From contig JBFWVC010000001.1 of the NCBI GenBank assembly GCA_050246945.1, positions 248,001 through 312,000 on the forward strand: DNA of 64,000 nt, in the 5' to 3' direction. The translations under genes were made by a program, and so were the position numbers. The stretch's first letter is position 1; each line of letters starts with the position of its first letter. The stretch is from JAEUMD01 sp050246945 (GTDB lineage: Bacteria > Pseudomonadota > Alphaproteobacteria > Rhizobiales > Hyphomicrobiaceae). Shown one piece after another: positions 43,779-52,375 of this stretch. Under the pieces are notes generated by a model. That model searched no databases and had not been told where the DNA came from. It saw only the letters and a program-made list of their open reading frames with translations.

Positions 43779-44318
43779 ATGTTCGAGCGCAACCGTGTAG
43801 ACAACATGGTTCAGAGCCAGATCGTCGCGGTTCCTGCGGAATTATCGCTCGACGACAATACCCTTCTCAAGGGCGACCTCATGATGCCGGCGACCCGCCC
43901 GATTCATGAAGTCTTGAACGGGGCCAACGTGTTCGTGGAGTTCCGTGCCTACGGTAAGGAGCCCCAGTTGCTCGCCAAGAGCACCATTCGCGGCATCCGC
44001 TTCGTCAAGGCGCCGGGCGCCAATCAGTTGCGCAGCGCCAACCGCAGCGATGACGGCTTCGACCCGCACCAAACGCTGGGCCTCCCCGCGAACGCCACCC
44101 ACGAACAGATCCACAAGGCCTATGTGACCCTCGCCAAGACCTACCACCCCGACCGTTACGCCACCGCCGATCTGCCCCAGGAGGTGCGCGACTACCTTGC
44201 CGCCATGGCCCGCCGCATCAATCTCGCATTTCAGGCACTGCAGGAAGCCAATCGCGTTGTGATCCGTCGCGCTAACCCTGTCAACGAGCCGGTCTATACG
44301 TCGACACCGCGGGCCTGA
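43779..44318 (+). CDS. Protein with a C-terminal J domain
   Basis: A 179-residue protein. Residues 1-90 form an unrecognised N-terminal domain (LSLDDNTLLKGDLMMPATRP, VFVEFRAYGKEPQLLAKSTI) resembling a short beta-rich module. Residues 95-160 are a J domain with DPHQTLGLPANATHEQIHKA and the invariant HPD in KTYHPDRYA, which stimulates DnaK ATPase. No Gly/Phe or zinc region is present, so it is a specialised co-chaperone. GGGAGACGGG precedes the ATG at 43779. Its last 25 bases overlap the convergent membrane protein gene. Confidence 0.82.
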   Translation: MFERNRVDNMVQSQIVAVPAELSLDDNTLLKGDLMMPATRPIHEVLNGANVFVEFRAYGKEPQLLAKSTIRGIRFVKAPGANQLRSANRSDDGFDPHQTLGLPANATHEQIHKAYVTLAKTYHPDRYATADLPQEVRDYLAAMARRINLAFQALQEANRVVIRRANPVNEPVYTSTPRA

Positions 44319-45106
44319 GCCGGGCTGTCATTTCCGTTCCCGTTGCGGCCATCCGCCTGCTGCTCGTCATAGTAGAGATGTGCCAGCAGCGTGTCGATAT
44401 CCGGCCGTGGTTGCGGTTCGCGGTCCTGTTTCTTGCGCTGCCGTTCCTGCTCGCCCTTGGCGCCGCGCGTTGCGCCAGGGCGCTTGAGCCGGCGCCCGCC
44501 TGAGATCAGCAGCGGATGGCGAGGCTCCTCCAGGTCGAGTTCTTCCAGGAAGTTTTCCCGCAACGCATGGAACGATTGCTGGATCGCATCCTGCGCAAGC
44601 TTTCGCTCGGCCCCCGTCGTGTTCGGCCTCCTTCGCGGATCGAGCCACTGCAACGCGCGGCGCATGTCATGCAAGGGCGCATAGGGATAAAGTCCCACGA
44701 GCTTGTCCGTCTCGCCCGCGTTGCGATAGACGATTCTCATATTGTCGATCGTCTCCGAAATACGGCTGTAGGCTGCGACGTAGTCGTCAACCGACGGATA
44801 AGGCCGGTCGAAATATCCTGTCAGGGCCGTTTTCGTCGCCACGATCCCACGCCATTCCTGTTCGAGATTTTCGACGAACTTGGATCGTTTCTGGAAGACG
44901 TTGGCGAGGTAGGCGGCGATCACGGTGACGAGCACCAGCGCCATGTCCTTGAGATAGTCGTAGATGTCTTTGAGGACCTGCTCAAGGCCGCTACCGGCAA
45001 GTCCGGGAATATGCTCGGACAGGCGTGCGATGAATGCCACGACCAGTACGAGCCCGAGGATGAAATACGAACGCCTGAGCGTCCTGGTCAGCTTGAAACG
45101 CGTCAT
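44294..45106 (-). CDS. Hypothetical membrane protein with two N-terminal helices
   Basis: A 270-residue protein. Two membrane segments (about residues 14-28 and 54-68) are followed by a long soluble cytoplasmic part with EQEWRGIVATKTALTGYFDR and a highly charged, Lys/Arg/Gln-rich C-terminal tail (GEQERQRKKQDREPQPRPD). I do not recognise the family. It overlaps the tail of the J-domain gene in antisense by 25 bases. Confidence 0.65.
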   Translation of the reverse strand: MTRFKLTRTLRRSYFILGLVLVVAFIARLSEHIPGLAGSGLEQVLKDIYDYLKDMALVLVTVIAAYLANVFQKRSKFVENLEQEWRGIVATKTALTGYFDRPYPSVDDYVAAYSRISETIDNMRIVYRNAGETDKLVGLYPYAPLHDMRRALQWLDPRRRPNTTGAERKLAQDAIQQSFHALRENFLEELDLEEPRHPLLISGGRRLKRPGATRGAKGEQERQRKKQDREPQPRPDIDTLLAHLYYDEQQADGRNGNGNDSPAQARGVDV

Positions 45107-45284
45107 GGGTACCGGGGACCTGAAAGCCGTCCGGAGCTTACCGCCACGCCGGCCGCCGCGTCATCCGCGCCGCTCCGCCGCGTTGCGCTTTTCCGCTCCC
45201 GTGCGCCTCTTTGGCATCGCTATGTTTGGAGCGCGGTCTTCTGCAATATGACGATGGCCCGATTGGGAGTTTGGTCAGGCTAGG

Positions 45285-45812
45285 CTATGGCATCCACAAC
45301 GCCTGCCGCCGCCACGGCTCCGGCACGATGAGTTGCCCGCGGCATGATAATTCGCATTCCCAAAGATCGATTGACTGCCACGCTTCACGCCACTCGGCGC
45401 TGAGCGGATAGGGTGGCACGACGTTGCGCTCGGTCTTGAAGCCCAAAGCACCATAATACGCCGGATCTCCCAGCACGAAAACACTCGAAATGCCGCCTCT
45501 CTCCAGTCTGTTCAATCCACCACGCACAAGAGCGGCACCGAGCCCCTTGCGCTGCCGCTCGGGAAGCACCGCCAGCGGTCCGAGAAGTGCAGCCTGCCTC
45601 TGCCGTCCTTCGATACCGCATACACTGAACGCCGCGTGACCGACGACCGTACCGTCGTCAGTCCAGACCAGCGAAAGGACATCGCTGAGACCGGCCAGCA
45701 GATCGCGCAGGAGCGGCTTCAGATCCTCGCCAGGAATGGCTGCATCATAAAGGTCCACGATCGCTGAAACATCGCTCGCGGTACTCTCGCGCAGTTTGAG
45801 CCTATCGGGCAT
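45285..45812 (-). CDS. GNAT-family N-acetyltransferase (YhbS-like)
   Basis: A 175-residue acetyltransferase with motif A LLGPLAVLPERQRKGLGAAL and the following LVRGGLNRLERGGISSVFVL. FVLGDPAYYGALGFKTER is the YhbS-type motif B. The acceptor is unknown. The ATG at 45812 agrees with the family N-terminus; a 14-codon upstream extension is possible. It lies 92 bases downstream of argG on the same strand. Confidence 0.82.
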   Translation of the reverse strand: MPDRLKLRESTASDVSAIVDLYDAAIPGEDLKPLLRDLLAGLSDVLSLVWTDDGTVVGHAAFSVCGIEGRQRQAALLGPLAVLPERQRKGLGAALVRGGLNRLERGGISSVFVLGDPAYYGALGFKTERNVVPPYPLSAEWREAWQSIDLWECELSCRGQLIVPEPWRRQALWMP

Positions 45813-45904
45813 GTCTTTCTGTGCCGCACGCTTGCAACCACGCAAGCGAACCATTGGTTGCTGTATAGGCGTATGCCCCTTGTCGTCTCCAATTGCCGAG
45901 CGCG

Positions 45905-47134
45905 TTACGATTGGTCCCGCATTCCAAGCGTTCTGAGCCGCAGCGCATTGAGGCGGATGAAGCCTTCCGCGTCCTTCTGGTCGTACGCGCCGCGATCGTC
46001 CTCGAAGGTGACGAGGTTCATGTTGTAAAGCGACTTGCCGCTCTTGCGGCCGATGACGATGACGTTGCCCTTGTAGAGTTTGAGCCGCACCTCGCCTTCG
46101 ACGTTCTCCTGGCTCTTGTCTATAAGCGCTTGCAACATCTCGCGCTCGGGGCTGAACCAGAAGCCATTGTAGATGAGCTCCGCATAGCGCGGCATTAACT
46201 CGTCCTTGAGGTGTGCGGCGCCGCGGTCGAGTGCCAGACTCTCTATCGCACGGTGAGCGGCAATGAGAATTGTTCCGCCCGGGGTTTCGTAGACACCGCG
46301 GCTCTTCATGCCCACAAATCGGTTCTCGACCAGATCAACGCGGCCGACACCGTTGTCACGGCCCAGATCGTTGAGCGCGGCAAGCAGCGTTGCAGGGCTC
46401 ATTGCTTTGCCGTTGAGCGAGAACGCGTCGCCTCGTCTGAATCCGATGGTAATGATCGTCGGCTGGTCCGGAGCATCCTCAGGAGCAATCGTGCGCATGT
46501 AGACATATGGCGGCGGTTCCTCGTTCGGGTCTTCGAGAACCTTGCCCTCTGACGAGGAATGCAGCAGGTTCGCGTCGACCGAAAACGGTGCCTCGCCGCG
46601 TTTGTCTTTCGCGACCGGGATCTGATGCTGCTCCGCGAAGGCGATCAGGTCCTCGCGGCTCTTGAAGCTCCACTCACGCCACGGCGCGATGATCTTGATC
46701 GACGGCTCCAGTGCGTAATAGCCGAGCTCGAAACGCACCTGATCGTTGCCTTTGCCGGTGGCGCCGTGGCACACCGCATCTGCTCCCGTTTCGCGAGCGA
46801 TCTCGATCTGGCGCTTGGCGATCAGCGGCCGCGCGATCGACGTGCCGAGCAGGTAGACGCCTTCGTAAAGGGCATTGCCTCGGATCATCGGGAACACGTA
46901 GTCGCGCACGAACTCCTCGCGCAGGTCCTCGATGAATATGTGCTCCGGTTTGATGCCAAGCATCTCCGCCTTCTTGCGGGCTGGCTCCAGCTCCTCGCCT
47001 TGCCCGAGATCTGCGGTGAAGGTGACGACTTCGCAGCCGTAGGTCTCCTGCAGCCATTTCAAAATGATCGAAGTGTCGAGGCCGCCCGAATAGGCGAGTA
47101 CGACCTTTTTGATGGCGGACTGGTTCTTTGACAT
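45905..47134 (-). CDS. argG: Argininosuccinate synthase
   Basis: A 409-residue enzyme that joins citrulline and aspartate with ATP. The PP-loop is AYSGGLDTS (residues 14-22). Further motifs are GNDQVRFELGYYAL, KDKRGEAPFSVDANLLHSSS and ENRFVGMKSRGVYETPGGTI. Length is exact. It stands alone with no other arg genes, as is common in alphaproteobacteria. Confidence 0.96.
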   Translation of the reverse strand: MSKNQSAIKKVVLAYSGGLDTSIILKWLQETYGCEVVTFTADLGQGEELEPARKKAEMLGIKPEHIFIEDLREEFVRDYVFPMIRGNALYEGVYLLGTSIARPLIAKRQIEIARETGADAVCHGATGKGNDQVRFELGYYALEPSIKIIAPWREWSFKSREDLIAFAEQHQIPVAKDKRGEAPFSVDANLLHSSSEGKVLEDPNEEPPPYVYMRTIAPEDAPDQPTIITIGFRRGDAFSLNGKAMSPATLLAALNDLGRDNGVGRVDLVENRFVGMKSRGVYETPGGTILIAAHRAIESLALDRGAAHLKDELMPRYAELIYNGFWFSPEREMLQALIDKSQENVEGEVRLKLYKGNVIVIGRKSGKSLYNMNLVTFEDDRGAYDQKDAEGFIRLNALRLRTLGMRDQS

Positions 47135-47469
47135 GGAGGTGCCTTCGGCGTTCGTGGGGATATTTGGCGGCGGGGCTCTAAAAGCGGCTCGGCACTATAG
47201 GCAGACCGGCCTTGATCGCAAGAGGTTGGATCGACTGTCTTCTCTTCCAACATCGCGGTCCGTTCTGTGCCGTGAGCGTGGCGTCGAGCTCACCGTGATC
47301 TCCGACCACCTCCGGGGCGAAGACGGCGCAAGGAAACTGAAAGTGTCGGCATTGCGACGTCCGCCATAATTCCAGTTTGGCGCAGGAGTATTTGTGAATC
47401 CGTCGACTGTCTAAGTTTCAGTCAAACTGCTACAAACCGCTTCGGCATCAGCACATGGAGGTGATTGCC
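47135..47469. other. Divergent region between argG and a secreted-protein gene
   Basis: About 330 bases without a credible gene. The right end carries GGAGGTGA, a near-perfect ribosome-binding site for the next gene. An AT-leaning patch at 47370-47425 may be its promoter. No arginine-type operator could be identified. Confidence 0.4.
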
Positions 47470-47895
47470 GTGACAATGACGATACGTATGAGCCAGCTGG
47501 CATTGATCGCTGGTCTCGCGCTTGCAGCAATGGTGCCGCAGGCCATGGCGCAGAAGGCGCCCGATGCGGCTGCACCCGCCGCAACCGCTGCGCCGAAGGC
47601 CCCGGCGGCGCCAAAGGCTGCCAAAACCGCGAAGGTGCCATCGCCTTGCAAGGGGCTCGAGGAGACGGCGTGCAGGAAGATGGGCGAAACATGCTCATGG
47701 ATTGCTGCCACGACGCGCAAGGACGGCAAGGCAGTCAAGGCGTTCTGCCGTAAGAAGGCTGGCTTCGCAGCGAAGAAGGCCGCACCGGCGAAAGCCGCGG
47801 CGCCCGCAGCGCCGGCCCAACCCGCACAACCTGCCGAGCCTCCTGCGAAGGCCGCCAAGAAAACGGTAAAGCCACCGGCTGCTGTCGCCAATTGA
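47470..47895 (+). CDS. Secreted Ala/Pro/Lys-rich protein with a four-cysteine core
   Basis: A 141-residue protein with a signal peptide (ending PQAMAQK). Two Ala/Pro/Lys-rich low-complexity arms flank a central domain, PSPCKGLEETACRKMGETCS then KAVKAFCRKKAG, with four Cys that could form two disulfides. The arms look like an unstructured envelope or DNA-binding linker. The GTG at 47470 is six bases after GGAGGTGA; an ATG two codons later is also possible. I do not know a function; similar small Cys-core proteins occur in alphaproteobacteria. Confidence 0.65.
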   Translation: MTMTIRMSQLALIAGLALAAMVPQAMAQKAPDAAAPAATAAPKAPAAPKAAKTAKVPSPCKGLEETACRKMGETCSWIAATTRKDGKAVKAFCRKKAGFAAKKAAPAKAAAPAAPAQPAQPAEPPAKAAKKTVKPPAAVAN

Positions 47896-47928
47896 TCGCC
47901 AGCCGAACCGAAATCGAAATATGAAGAG

Positions 47929-47956
47929 GGGCCGCGCTTCGACAGCACGGCCCTTT
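47929..47956 (+). terminator. Intrinsic terminator after the four-cysteine protein
   Basis: GGGCCG (47929-47934) pairs with CGGCCC (47948-47953) around a 13-base loop and is followed by TTT. It lies 34 bases past the stop codon. Confidence 0.6.
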
Positions 47957-48017
47957 CCGTTTCTCATGTCGAGCGGAAGTGCGCGGCGCTGCTCAGTTCA
48001 AAAGCCGCGCTGCGATG

Positions 48018-48644
48018 TCAAATCGTCCGCGGCAGTGCAGCGAAAGCATTCAACCAGGGTGCGAATGCCTGCATTCCCAGCGGCACCATCATTGCGGCAT
48101 TTGGCTTGTTCGACTGGACCCGGATTTGTGCGGTGGCGTGGCCGCCGTCCGAACGGTAGCGGGAAAAGCCTTCCTGAGCGGCCCTTGTGGCGGAATTGAC
48201 TGCTTCCACCGCAGCGGTATTGGCTTCTGCGAGCGGATAGGCAACCGACCGCGACACACCCATCCCCATCAACATGAATGCCATCGGCCACGCCGCCGGG
48301 TTCCCCTGCAAGGGCCAAGCCTGCATCCAAAGGCTGAAAGGGTTGAGAATTGCCCCGGCGGCACCGACGTTCCCAAAGCCTGCACCGGCAAAGCCTGGCG
48401 CCATCATCGGCATCCAAGCGGCGCCGCTGGTCCCAACAGGCTGCGAAGGTCCTGGTGCATCCGGGTGGCGGTACCACGAGCGTGGTTGGGCAGTACCCAT
48501 CATCGAGTCGAAGGTATTCGCCCAAAACCCCATGACTTGGCTGGTAAAATCAACGTACGCAGCCACCGCGGCTTTGGCATATCCCGCCGCAGCTTCCGCC
48601 GACGACATAGCGATGCGCTGCGTCAGATCGGTCTGGCTTGTCAT
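48018..48644 (-). CDS. Hypothetical Ala/Gly/Met-rich protein
   Basis: A 208-residue protein that I do not recognise. It starts MTSQTDLTQRIAMSSAEAAA and has FTSQVMGFWANTFDSMMG, an Ala/Gly/Pro-rich middle and a hydrophobic stretch at WPMAFMLMGMGVSRSVAYPL. The N-terminal helix pattern is loosely like that of phasin or granule-associated proteins, but no family motif supports this. The chosen ATG gives a clean N-terminus; a much longer upstream frame is rejected. Confidence 0.55.
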   Translation of the reverse strand: MTSQTDLTQRIAMSSAEAAAGYAKAAVAAYVDFTSQVMGFWANTFDSMMGTAQPRSWYRHPDAPGPSQPVGTSGAAWMPMMAPGFAGAGFGNVGAAGAILNPFSLWMQAWPLQGNPAAWPMAFMLMGMGVSRSVAYPLAEANTAAVEAVNSATRAAQEGFSRYRSDGGHATAQIRVQSNKPNAAMMVPLGMQAFAPWLNAFAALPRTI

Positions 48645-48798
48645 GACGAATCTCGCTCTGGGGTGGCTGATAGCTCTGAAAGACGGATCAATTGGTATCA
48701 CGATTATTGCGTCGCAGCAACGTTGCTGCGGCGCAAAATGGCGTTCAGAATAACATCTGTGACATCGGGGGAGGCCGTGCTCCCGCCCGCCTGAGAGG

Positions 48799-49557
48799 CT
48801 AGCGCTTGACCCCGTTGTCGGTCCTTGCGGTGCTTCGCGTCCCGCTGTCGGGAACCGATCCGGCAATCGCCAGCCCCGGGCGCACGGCAACCTTGGGGCC
48901 GGTCTTGGGCGCGGATGTCATCGGGCATGTCGGGAGCGCGTTGTCTTCGTCTCCGGCGTCGGTCGTCGACGCACTGTCGCCCTGGTCATGAGAGTCGTCT
49001 CTTTGCACCCCGGAATGTCCTGTTGGGACCTTTCGGCTGTGAGATGCATCGGAGTAGATTTCACGTCCAACTTCGCCGGACTCCTCGTTTCCCTTGTCCT
49101 TCTGGCCGACGACTCGAATATGCGCCGCGGAGCGCCGGCGGCCAGCGTGGTGCCCGGCCACGATCCAGTAGACAAAACCGCCGACCGCACCGGTGACAAC
49201 GAAAGCGATCAGCGCGTAGGTGTTGACGATGGTCGGCTGTGCAGCATTCTCAGAGGCATATTCGGCGATAAATCCGCCGAGCGACATGATGATCCCCGCC
49301 AAGGTGTAGTAGGTCCATCCGCGTAGCCGCAAAAGTTCGCCGATCACGATCGCGATTGGCGCAAAGCCCGCGCAGAAAATTGCGGAGTGGGTGGCCGCCC
49401 GAAGCATGAGTGCGCTCATCTCGATCAGGCGGTCGCCGCGCAGCGCCTCGTCCAGCGCAACGAACTCGGCCGGTGGCATCGCGAACATCACCTGCGTTGC
49501 TCCCGCTGCGAGCATCGCGGCGATGAACCCAAGGACGATCCGAAGAAAGCGGAGCAC
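48799..49557 (-). CDS. Four-helix membrane protein with a charged tail
   Basis: A 252-residue protein. Four membrane segments lie in the first 135 residues (RIVLGFIAAMLAAGATQVMF, then around residues 58-77, 84-98 and 113-136), ending in YWIVAGHHAGRR. The remaining 110 residues are hydrophilic, Ser/Asp-rich and probably disordered. The membrane part resembles the 142-residue protein 200 bases downstream of its start (IGELLRLRGWTYYTLAGI against IGEVARIRSMLYYVLGGG). Function unknown. Confidence 0.7.
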   Translation of the reverse strand: MLRFLRIVLGFIAAMLAAGATQVMFAMPPAEFVALDEALRGDRLIEMSALMLRAATHSAIFCAGFAPIAIVIGELLRLRGWTYYTLAGIIMSLGGFIAEYASENAAQPTIVNTYALIAFVVTGAVGGFVYWIVAGHHAGRRRSAAHIRVVGQKDKGNEESGEVGREIYSDASHSRKVPTGHSGVQRDDSHDQGDSASTTDAGDEDNALPTCPMTSAPKTGPKVAVRPGLAIAGSVPDSGTRSTARTDNGVKR

Positions 49558-49591
49558 GTGGAATCTCTCTTGGCGAGTAAAAGCGATCTCA

Positions 49592-49691
49592 AAACATGTT
49601 TAGCTGAAGTACACGGCGGTTCAGCGTGAAGAACATGCTCGAAACAATGGATTGGATCGTGTGCATCTTCCGCGAAACATGAACGCGATCT
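49592..49691 (+). repeat. Family B repeat between two related membrane-protein genes
   Basis: AACATGTTTAGCTGAAGTAC and GTGAAGAACATGCTC form hairpin 1; GGATCGTGTGCATC and CATGAACGCGATC form hairpin 2. It is a full two-hairpin copy with some decay, sitting between the paralogous membrane proteins at 48799 and 49773. Confidence 0.78.
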
Positions 49692-49772
49692 CGACGGATC
49701 GGGAGTTTAAAGGCTTGCCTCGCTCCGACAACTGGTCGATCGGCTTTCTTCAATCCGTGTGGGATGGGCGCC

Positions 49773-50201
49773 TCAGGCGTTCCGCCCGGCGATCAGCCAA
49801 TAGGTCCAGCCCCCGGCGAATCCGGCCGTCGCGAACACCTGCCACACGGCCGTCGGCAATGCGGAGGTGGCATCTGCCTCGCCATAGCGCGCCAAAAGAG
49901 GCACCGCCACCAGAGCCAGTCCACCGCCCAATACGTAATAAAGCATCGAGCGGATCCGGGCGACCTCGCCGATGATCACGACCGCAAGCGCTGGAATGAG
50001 CGTCAGGCCCGAGACGAGCAGATGTCCCTGGACGAGCAGCTCATAGAGCCCGCCGATCGTGTCGCTGTCTTGCCAGCGGCCCTGCGTCGCCTGCGTGATC
50101 CGCTCCAGGCCGAGCGTCACGAGCACGAGGCCGCCGATCAGCCCGGCAATCAGCGCTGCGATAGGAATGAGAATGAGCCGCCCGACCACGCGCCAGACCA
50201 T
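49773..50201 (-). CDS. Four-helix membrane protein downstream of rlmN
   Basis: A 142-residue protein with four membrane segments (about residues 8-30, 60-80, 88-104 and 117-137) and the C-terminal motif YWLIAGRNA. It is related to the membrane part of the 252-residue protein at 48799. The gene starts five bases after the rlmN stop on the same strand, so the two are co-transcribed. Function unknown. Confidence 0.7.
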   Translation of the reverse strand: MVWRVVGRLILIPIAALIAGLIGGLVLVTLGLERITQATQGRWQDSDTIGGLYELLVQGHLLVSGLTLIPALAVVIIGEVARIRSMLYYVLGGGLALVAVPLLARYGEADATSALPTAVWQVFATAGFAGGWTYWLIAGRNA

Positions 50202-50206
50202 GCGTA

Positions 50207-51460
50207 CTAGTCCTCCCCGCCCTCGCCCGAGACGGATGCGAGCGAGTCAGTCTTCCCCTGCACCGTAACCGGGCCAAGTCGGGCCGAAGCGCGGAGCTTT
50301 TCGCTCTCTGACTTGAGCTGCCCGCACGCCGCCAGGATGTCGCGGCCACGTGGCGTGCGCACCGGGCTCGCGTAGCCGGCTCGGTTGATGACGTCGGCGA
50401 AGGCTTCGATTGTCTCCCAGTCCGAGCATTCGTAGGTGGTGCCCGGCCACGGGTTGAACGGGATGAGGTTGATCTTCGCGGGGATGCCCTTCAGCAGCCG
50501 TACCAGGGCTTTTGCGTCATTGACGGAGTCGTTGACGCCCTTCAGCATCACGTACTCGAAGGTGATCCGCCGCGCATTGGAAAGGCCCGGATAGTCGCGG
50601 CATGCACCCAGAAGCTCCGCAATCGGATAGCGCTTGTTGATCGGCACCAGCACGTTGCGCAACTCGTCCGTGACGGCGTGCAGCGAGATGGCGAGCATGG
50701 TCCCGGCTTCCTCGCCCCACCGCCCTATCTCGGGCACGACACCGGAGGTGGACAGTGTGATGCGCCGCTTGGACAGCGATAGACCCTCACCGTCAGCGGC
50801 AACCTCCATCGCCGTCTTCACGTTGTCGAAATTGTAGAGCGGCTCGCCCATCCCCATCAGCACGACGTTGGTGATTTTGCGCTCCGTGGTTGGCAGCAGC
50901 CGCCCATCCCCCGGGGGCTCCGCCCCGGGCCAGTCGCCGATGCGGTCGCGTGCAACCAGGATCTGCCCGACGATCTCCTCTGCCTCGAGGTTGCGAACGA
51001 GGCGCTGGGTGCCGGTGTGGCAGAACGTGCAGGTCAGCGTGCAGCCGACCTGGCTGGAGATGCAAAGCGTGCCGCGATCTTCCTCGGGAATGTACACACA
51101 CTCTATTTCCGGCGCCTTGGCCTCGTGTCCCCGCCGCGGCAGGCGCAACAGCCATTTGCGCGTACCGTCGATGGACACCTGTTCGGCGACAATCTCGAGT
51201 CGGTCGAGAGTGTAGGTTGCGGCCAGCTTGGCGCGCAGCTCCTTCGACACGTCTGTCATGTCGTCGAACGAGGTCACGCCGCGCACGTAGATCCAGCTCC
51301 ATAGCTGGCTGACACGCATCTTGATCTGCTTTCCTGGAACCCCGGCCGCAACGAGCGAAGCGGCAAGACGCACCCGGTCGAGCCCCGCCAGAGAGGACTT
51401 TACCTGCGTCGGTTCGGCAACCGGCCCCGCGGCTTCGATGGTGTCCAGTACTATGGCCAT
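50207..51460 (-). CDS. rlmN: 23S rRNA (adenine-2503-C2)-methyltransferase RlmN
   Basis: A 417-residue radical-SAM methyltransferase that modifies A2503 of 23S rRNA and A37 of some tRNAs. The iron-sulfur motif CTLTCTFC places Cys at 140, 144 and 147. The two methyl-transfer Cys lie in the C-terminal part (AACGQL is the second). GMGEPLYNFDNV and SLHAVTDELRNVLVPIN are further signatures. Length is slightly greater than in E. coli. The following membrane-protein gene is five bases away. Confidence 0.95.
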   Translation of the reverse strand: MAIVLDTIEAAGPVAEPTQVKSSLAGLDRVRLAASLVAAGVPGKQIKMRVSQLWSWIYVRGVTSFDDMTDVSKELRAKLAATYTLDRLEIVAEQVSIDGTRKWLLRLPRRGHEAKAPEIECVYIPEEDRGTLCISSQVGCTLTCTFCHTGTQRLVRNLEAEEIVGQILVARDRIGDWPGAEPPGDGRLLPTTERKITNVVLMGMGEPLYNFDNVKTAMEVAADGEGLSLSKRRITLSTSGVVPEIGRWGEEAGTMLAISLHAVTDELRNVLVPINKRYPIAELLGACRDYPGLSNARRITFEYVMLKGVNDSVNDAKALVRLLKGIPAKINLIPFNPWPGTTYECSDWETIEAFADVINRAGYASPVRTPRGRDILAACGQLKSESEKLRASARLGPVTVQGKTDSLASVSGEGGED

Positions 51461-51855
51461 GACCTGTCGCTATGCCTCATAGGGCCCATTTTGTGCGCTC
51501 GCCCTTATCTAGCGGCCATCGAGGCCGAGGGGAAGGGTTGGAAGGCAGACATCATTGCGCCAGATCGCTTCCCGACGAAGTCGGTCGCCAGTTGGTCGCA
51601 GAATATGCGACAAACCGAGAAACTCGTGTTCTGGTTCTGACGTTTGGCTCCCGGGTGACGGTCGTCAAACGTCAAATATTCCAGAGCGCCGCTCCGATTT
51701 TATCGGGTTGGCAAGCGCTCTCGGACGAATTGCCGCTCCTATCGGGACCGTAACTGGAAATGGCGAAGAACTTGATGTTCGGAAGAATTCTCACGGCTTC
51801 CACGCAGCGTATTGACGAAGTGCCAGTGACCCGGCGGGCTTGCGGTTCAGTCGTC
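51461..51855 (+). other. Intergenic region between rlmN and cytochrome c gene
   Basis: About 390 bases. It contains a repeat also found at the right edge of the window (see 51628). A frame that is open from 51760 would add 32 residues to the cytochrome c, but these have no signal-peptide character. Nothing else is recognised. Confidence 0.4.
51628..51674. repeat. Palindromic repeat, family C
   Basis: TGACGTTTG and CAAACGTCA form a 9-bp stem around CTCCCGGGTGACGGTCGT-type sequence. A second copy starts at 63958: GTTCTGG, TCTGACG, CCCGGG and GGTCGTCAAACG occur in the same order in both. It is therefore a second dispersed repeat family. Confidence 0.65.
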
Positions 51856-52200
51856 ATGTCTCGGCTGGTGGTCTTGCTGACGATGGCGGGCCTTCTCTGG
51901 CTGCGCCAATCCGGTGCGGTTCGTGCGGACGAAATTGCTCGCGGCGAGGAGCTCGCAACGCGCCTGTGCGCGGTCTGTCACCTCAACCCGGGACAAGGCG
52001 ACAAGACCGGTCCCTCAACGGTTCCAGGTTTCGTCGCTGTCGCCAAGCGGCCGGATCAGACGCTGGAAGGCATTATCGCGTGGCTGCGGTCGGTTCCTCC
52101 GATGATGCCGGACCATCATTTGAGCCAGGACGAGATGGAGGCGCTTGCCTTCTACATTCTGTCGTTGCGAGACGCCCCTGAGACGCCGCCGCTGAATTGA
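51856..52200 (+). CDS. Small periplasmic cytochrome c
   Basis: A 114-residue protein with a signal peptide (residues 1-24, hydrophobic VVLLTMAGLLWL, cleaved near VRADE). The haem site is CAVCH in the mature N-terminus, and MMPDHHLSQDEMEALAFYIL provides the axial Met region and the C-terminal helix. It is a class I monohaem cytochrome. Its partner is unknown. The ATG at 51856 has no strong ribosome-binding site; an upstream start would move the signal peptide to residue 33. Confidence 0.85.
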   Translation: MSRLVVLLTMAGLLWLRQSGAVRADEIARGEELATRLCAVCHLNPGQGDKTGPSTVPGFVAVAKRPDQTLEGIIAWLRSVPPMMPDHHLSQDEMEALAFYILSLRDAPETPPLN

Positions 52201-52209
52201 TGGGCCAGT

Positions 52210-52358
52210 GCACGTTCAGCCGAAGTGCGCAGCGGTTCGGCGTGAAGAACTTGCACAAAACGAGGGAGCACGTTCAGCCGAAGTGCGCAGCGGTTCGGCG
52301 TGAAGAACTTGCACAAAACCAGGGAGCACGTTCAGCCGAAGTGCGCAGCGGTTCGGCG
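52210..52358 (+). repeat. Three tandem family B units, 58-bp period
   Basis: GCACGTTCAGCCGAAGTGCG starts at 52210, 52268 and 52326, exactly 58 bases apart; each unit continues CAGCGGTTCGGCGTGAAGAA and TTGCACAAAAC. The third unit is truncated after CGGTTCGGCG. Units differ at only one or two bases, so the duplication is recent. The array lies between the cytochrome c gene and the end of the convergent patatin gene. Confidence 0.85.
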
Positions 52359-52375
52359 ATTACCATAAATACGCT

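Noticed and set aside
52210..52358. Regular 58-bp tandem repeat as a CRISPR array
   Set aside because: Units repeat over their full length with no variable spacers, only three copies are present, and they are hairpin units of a family dispersed elsewhere.
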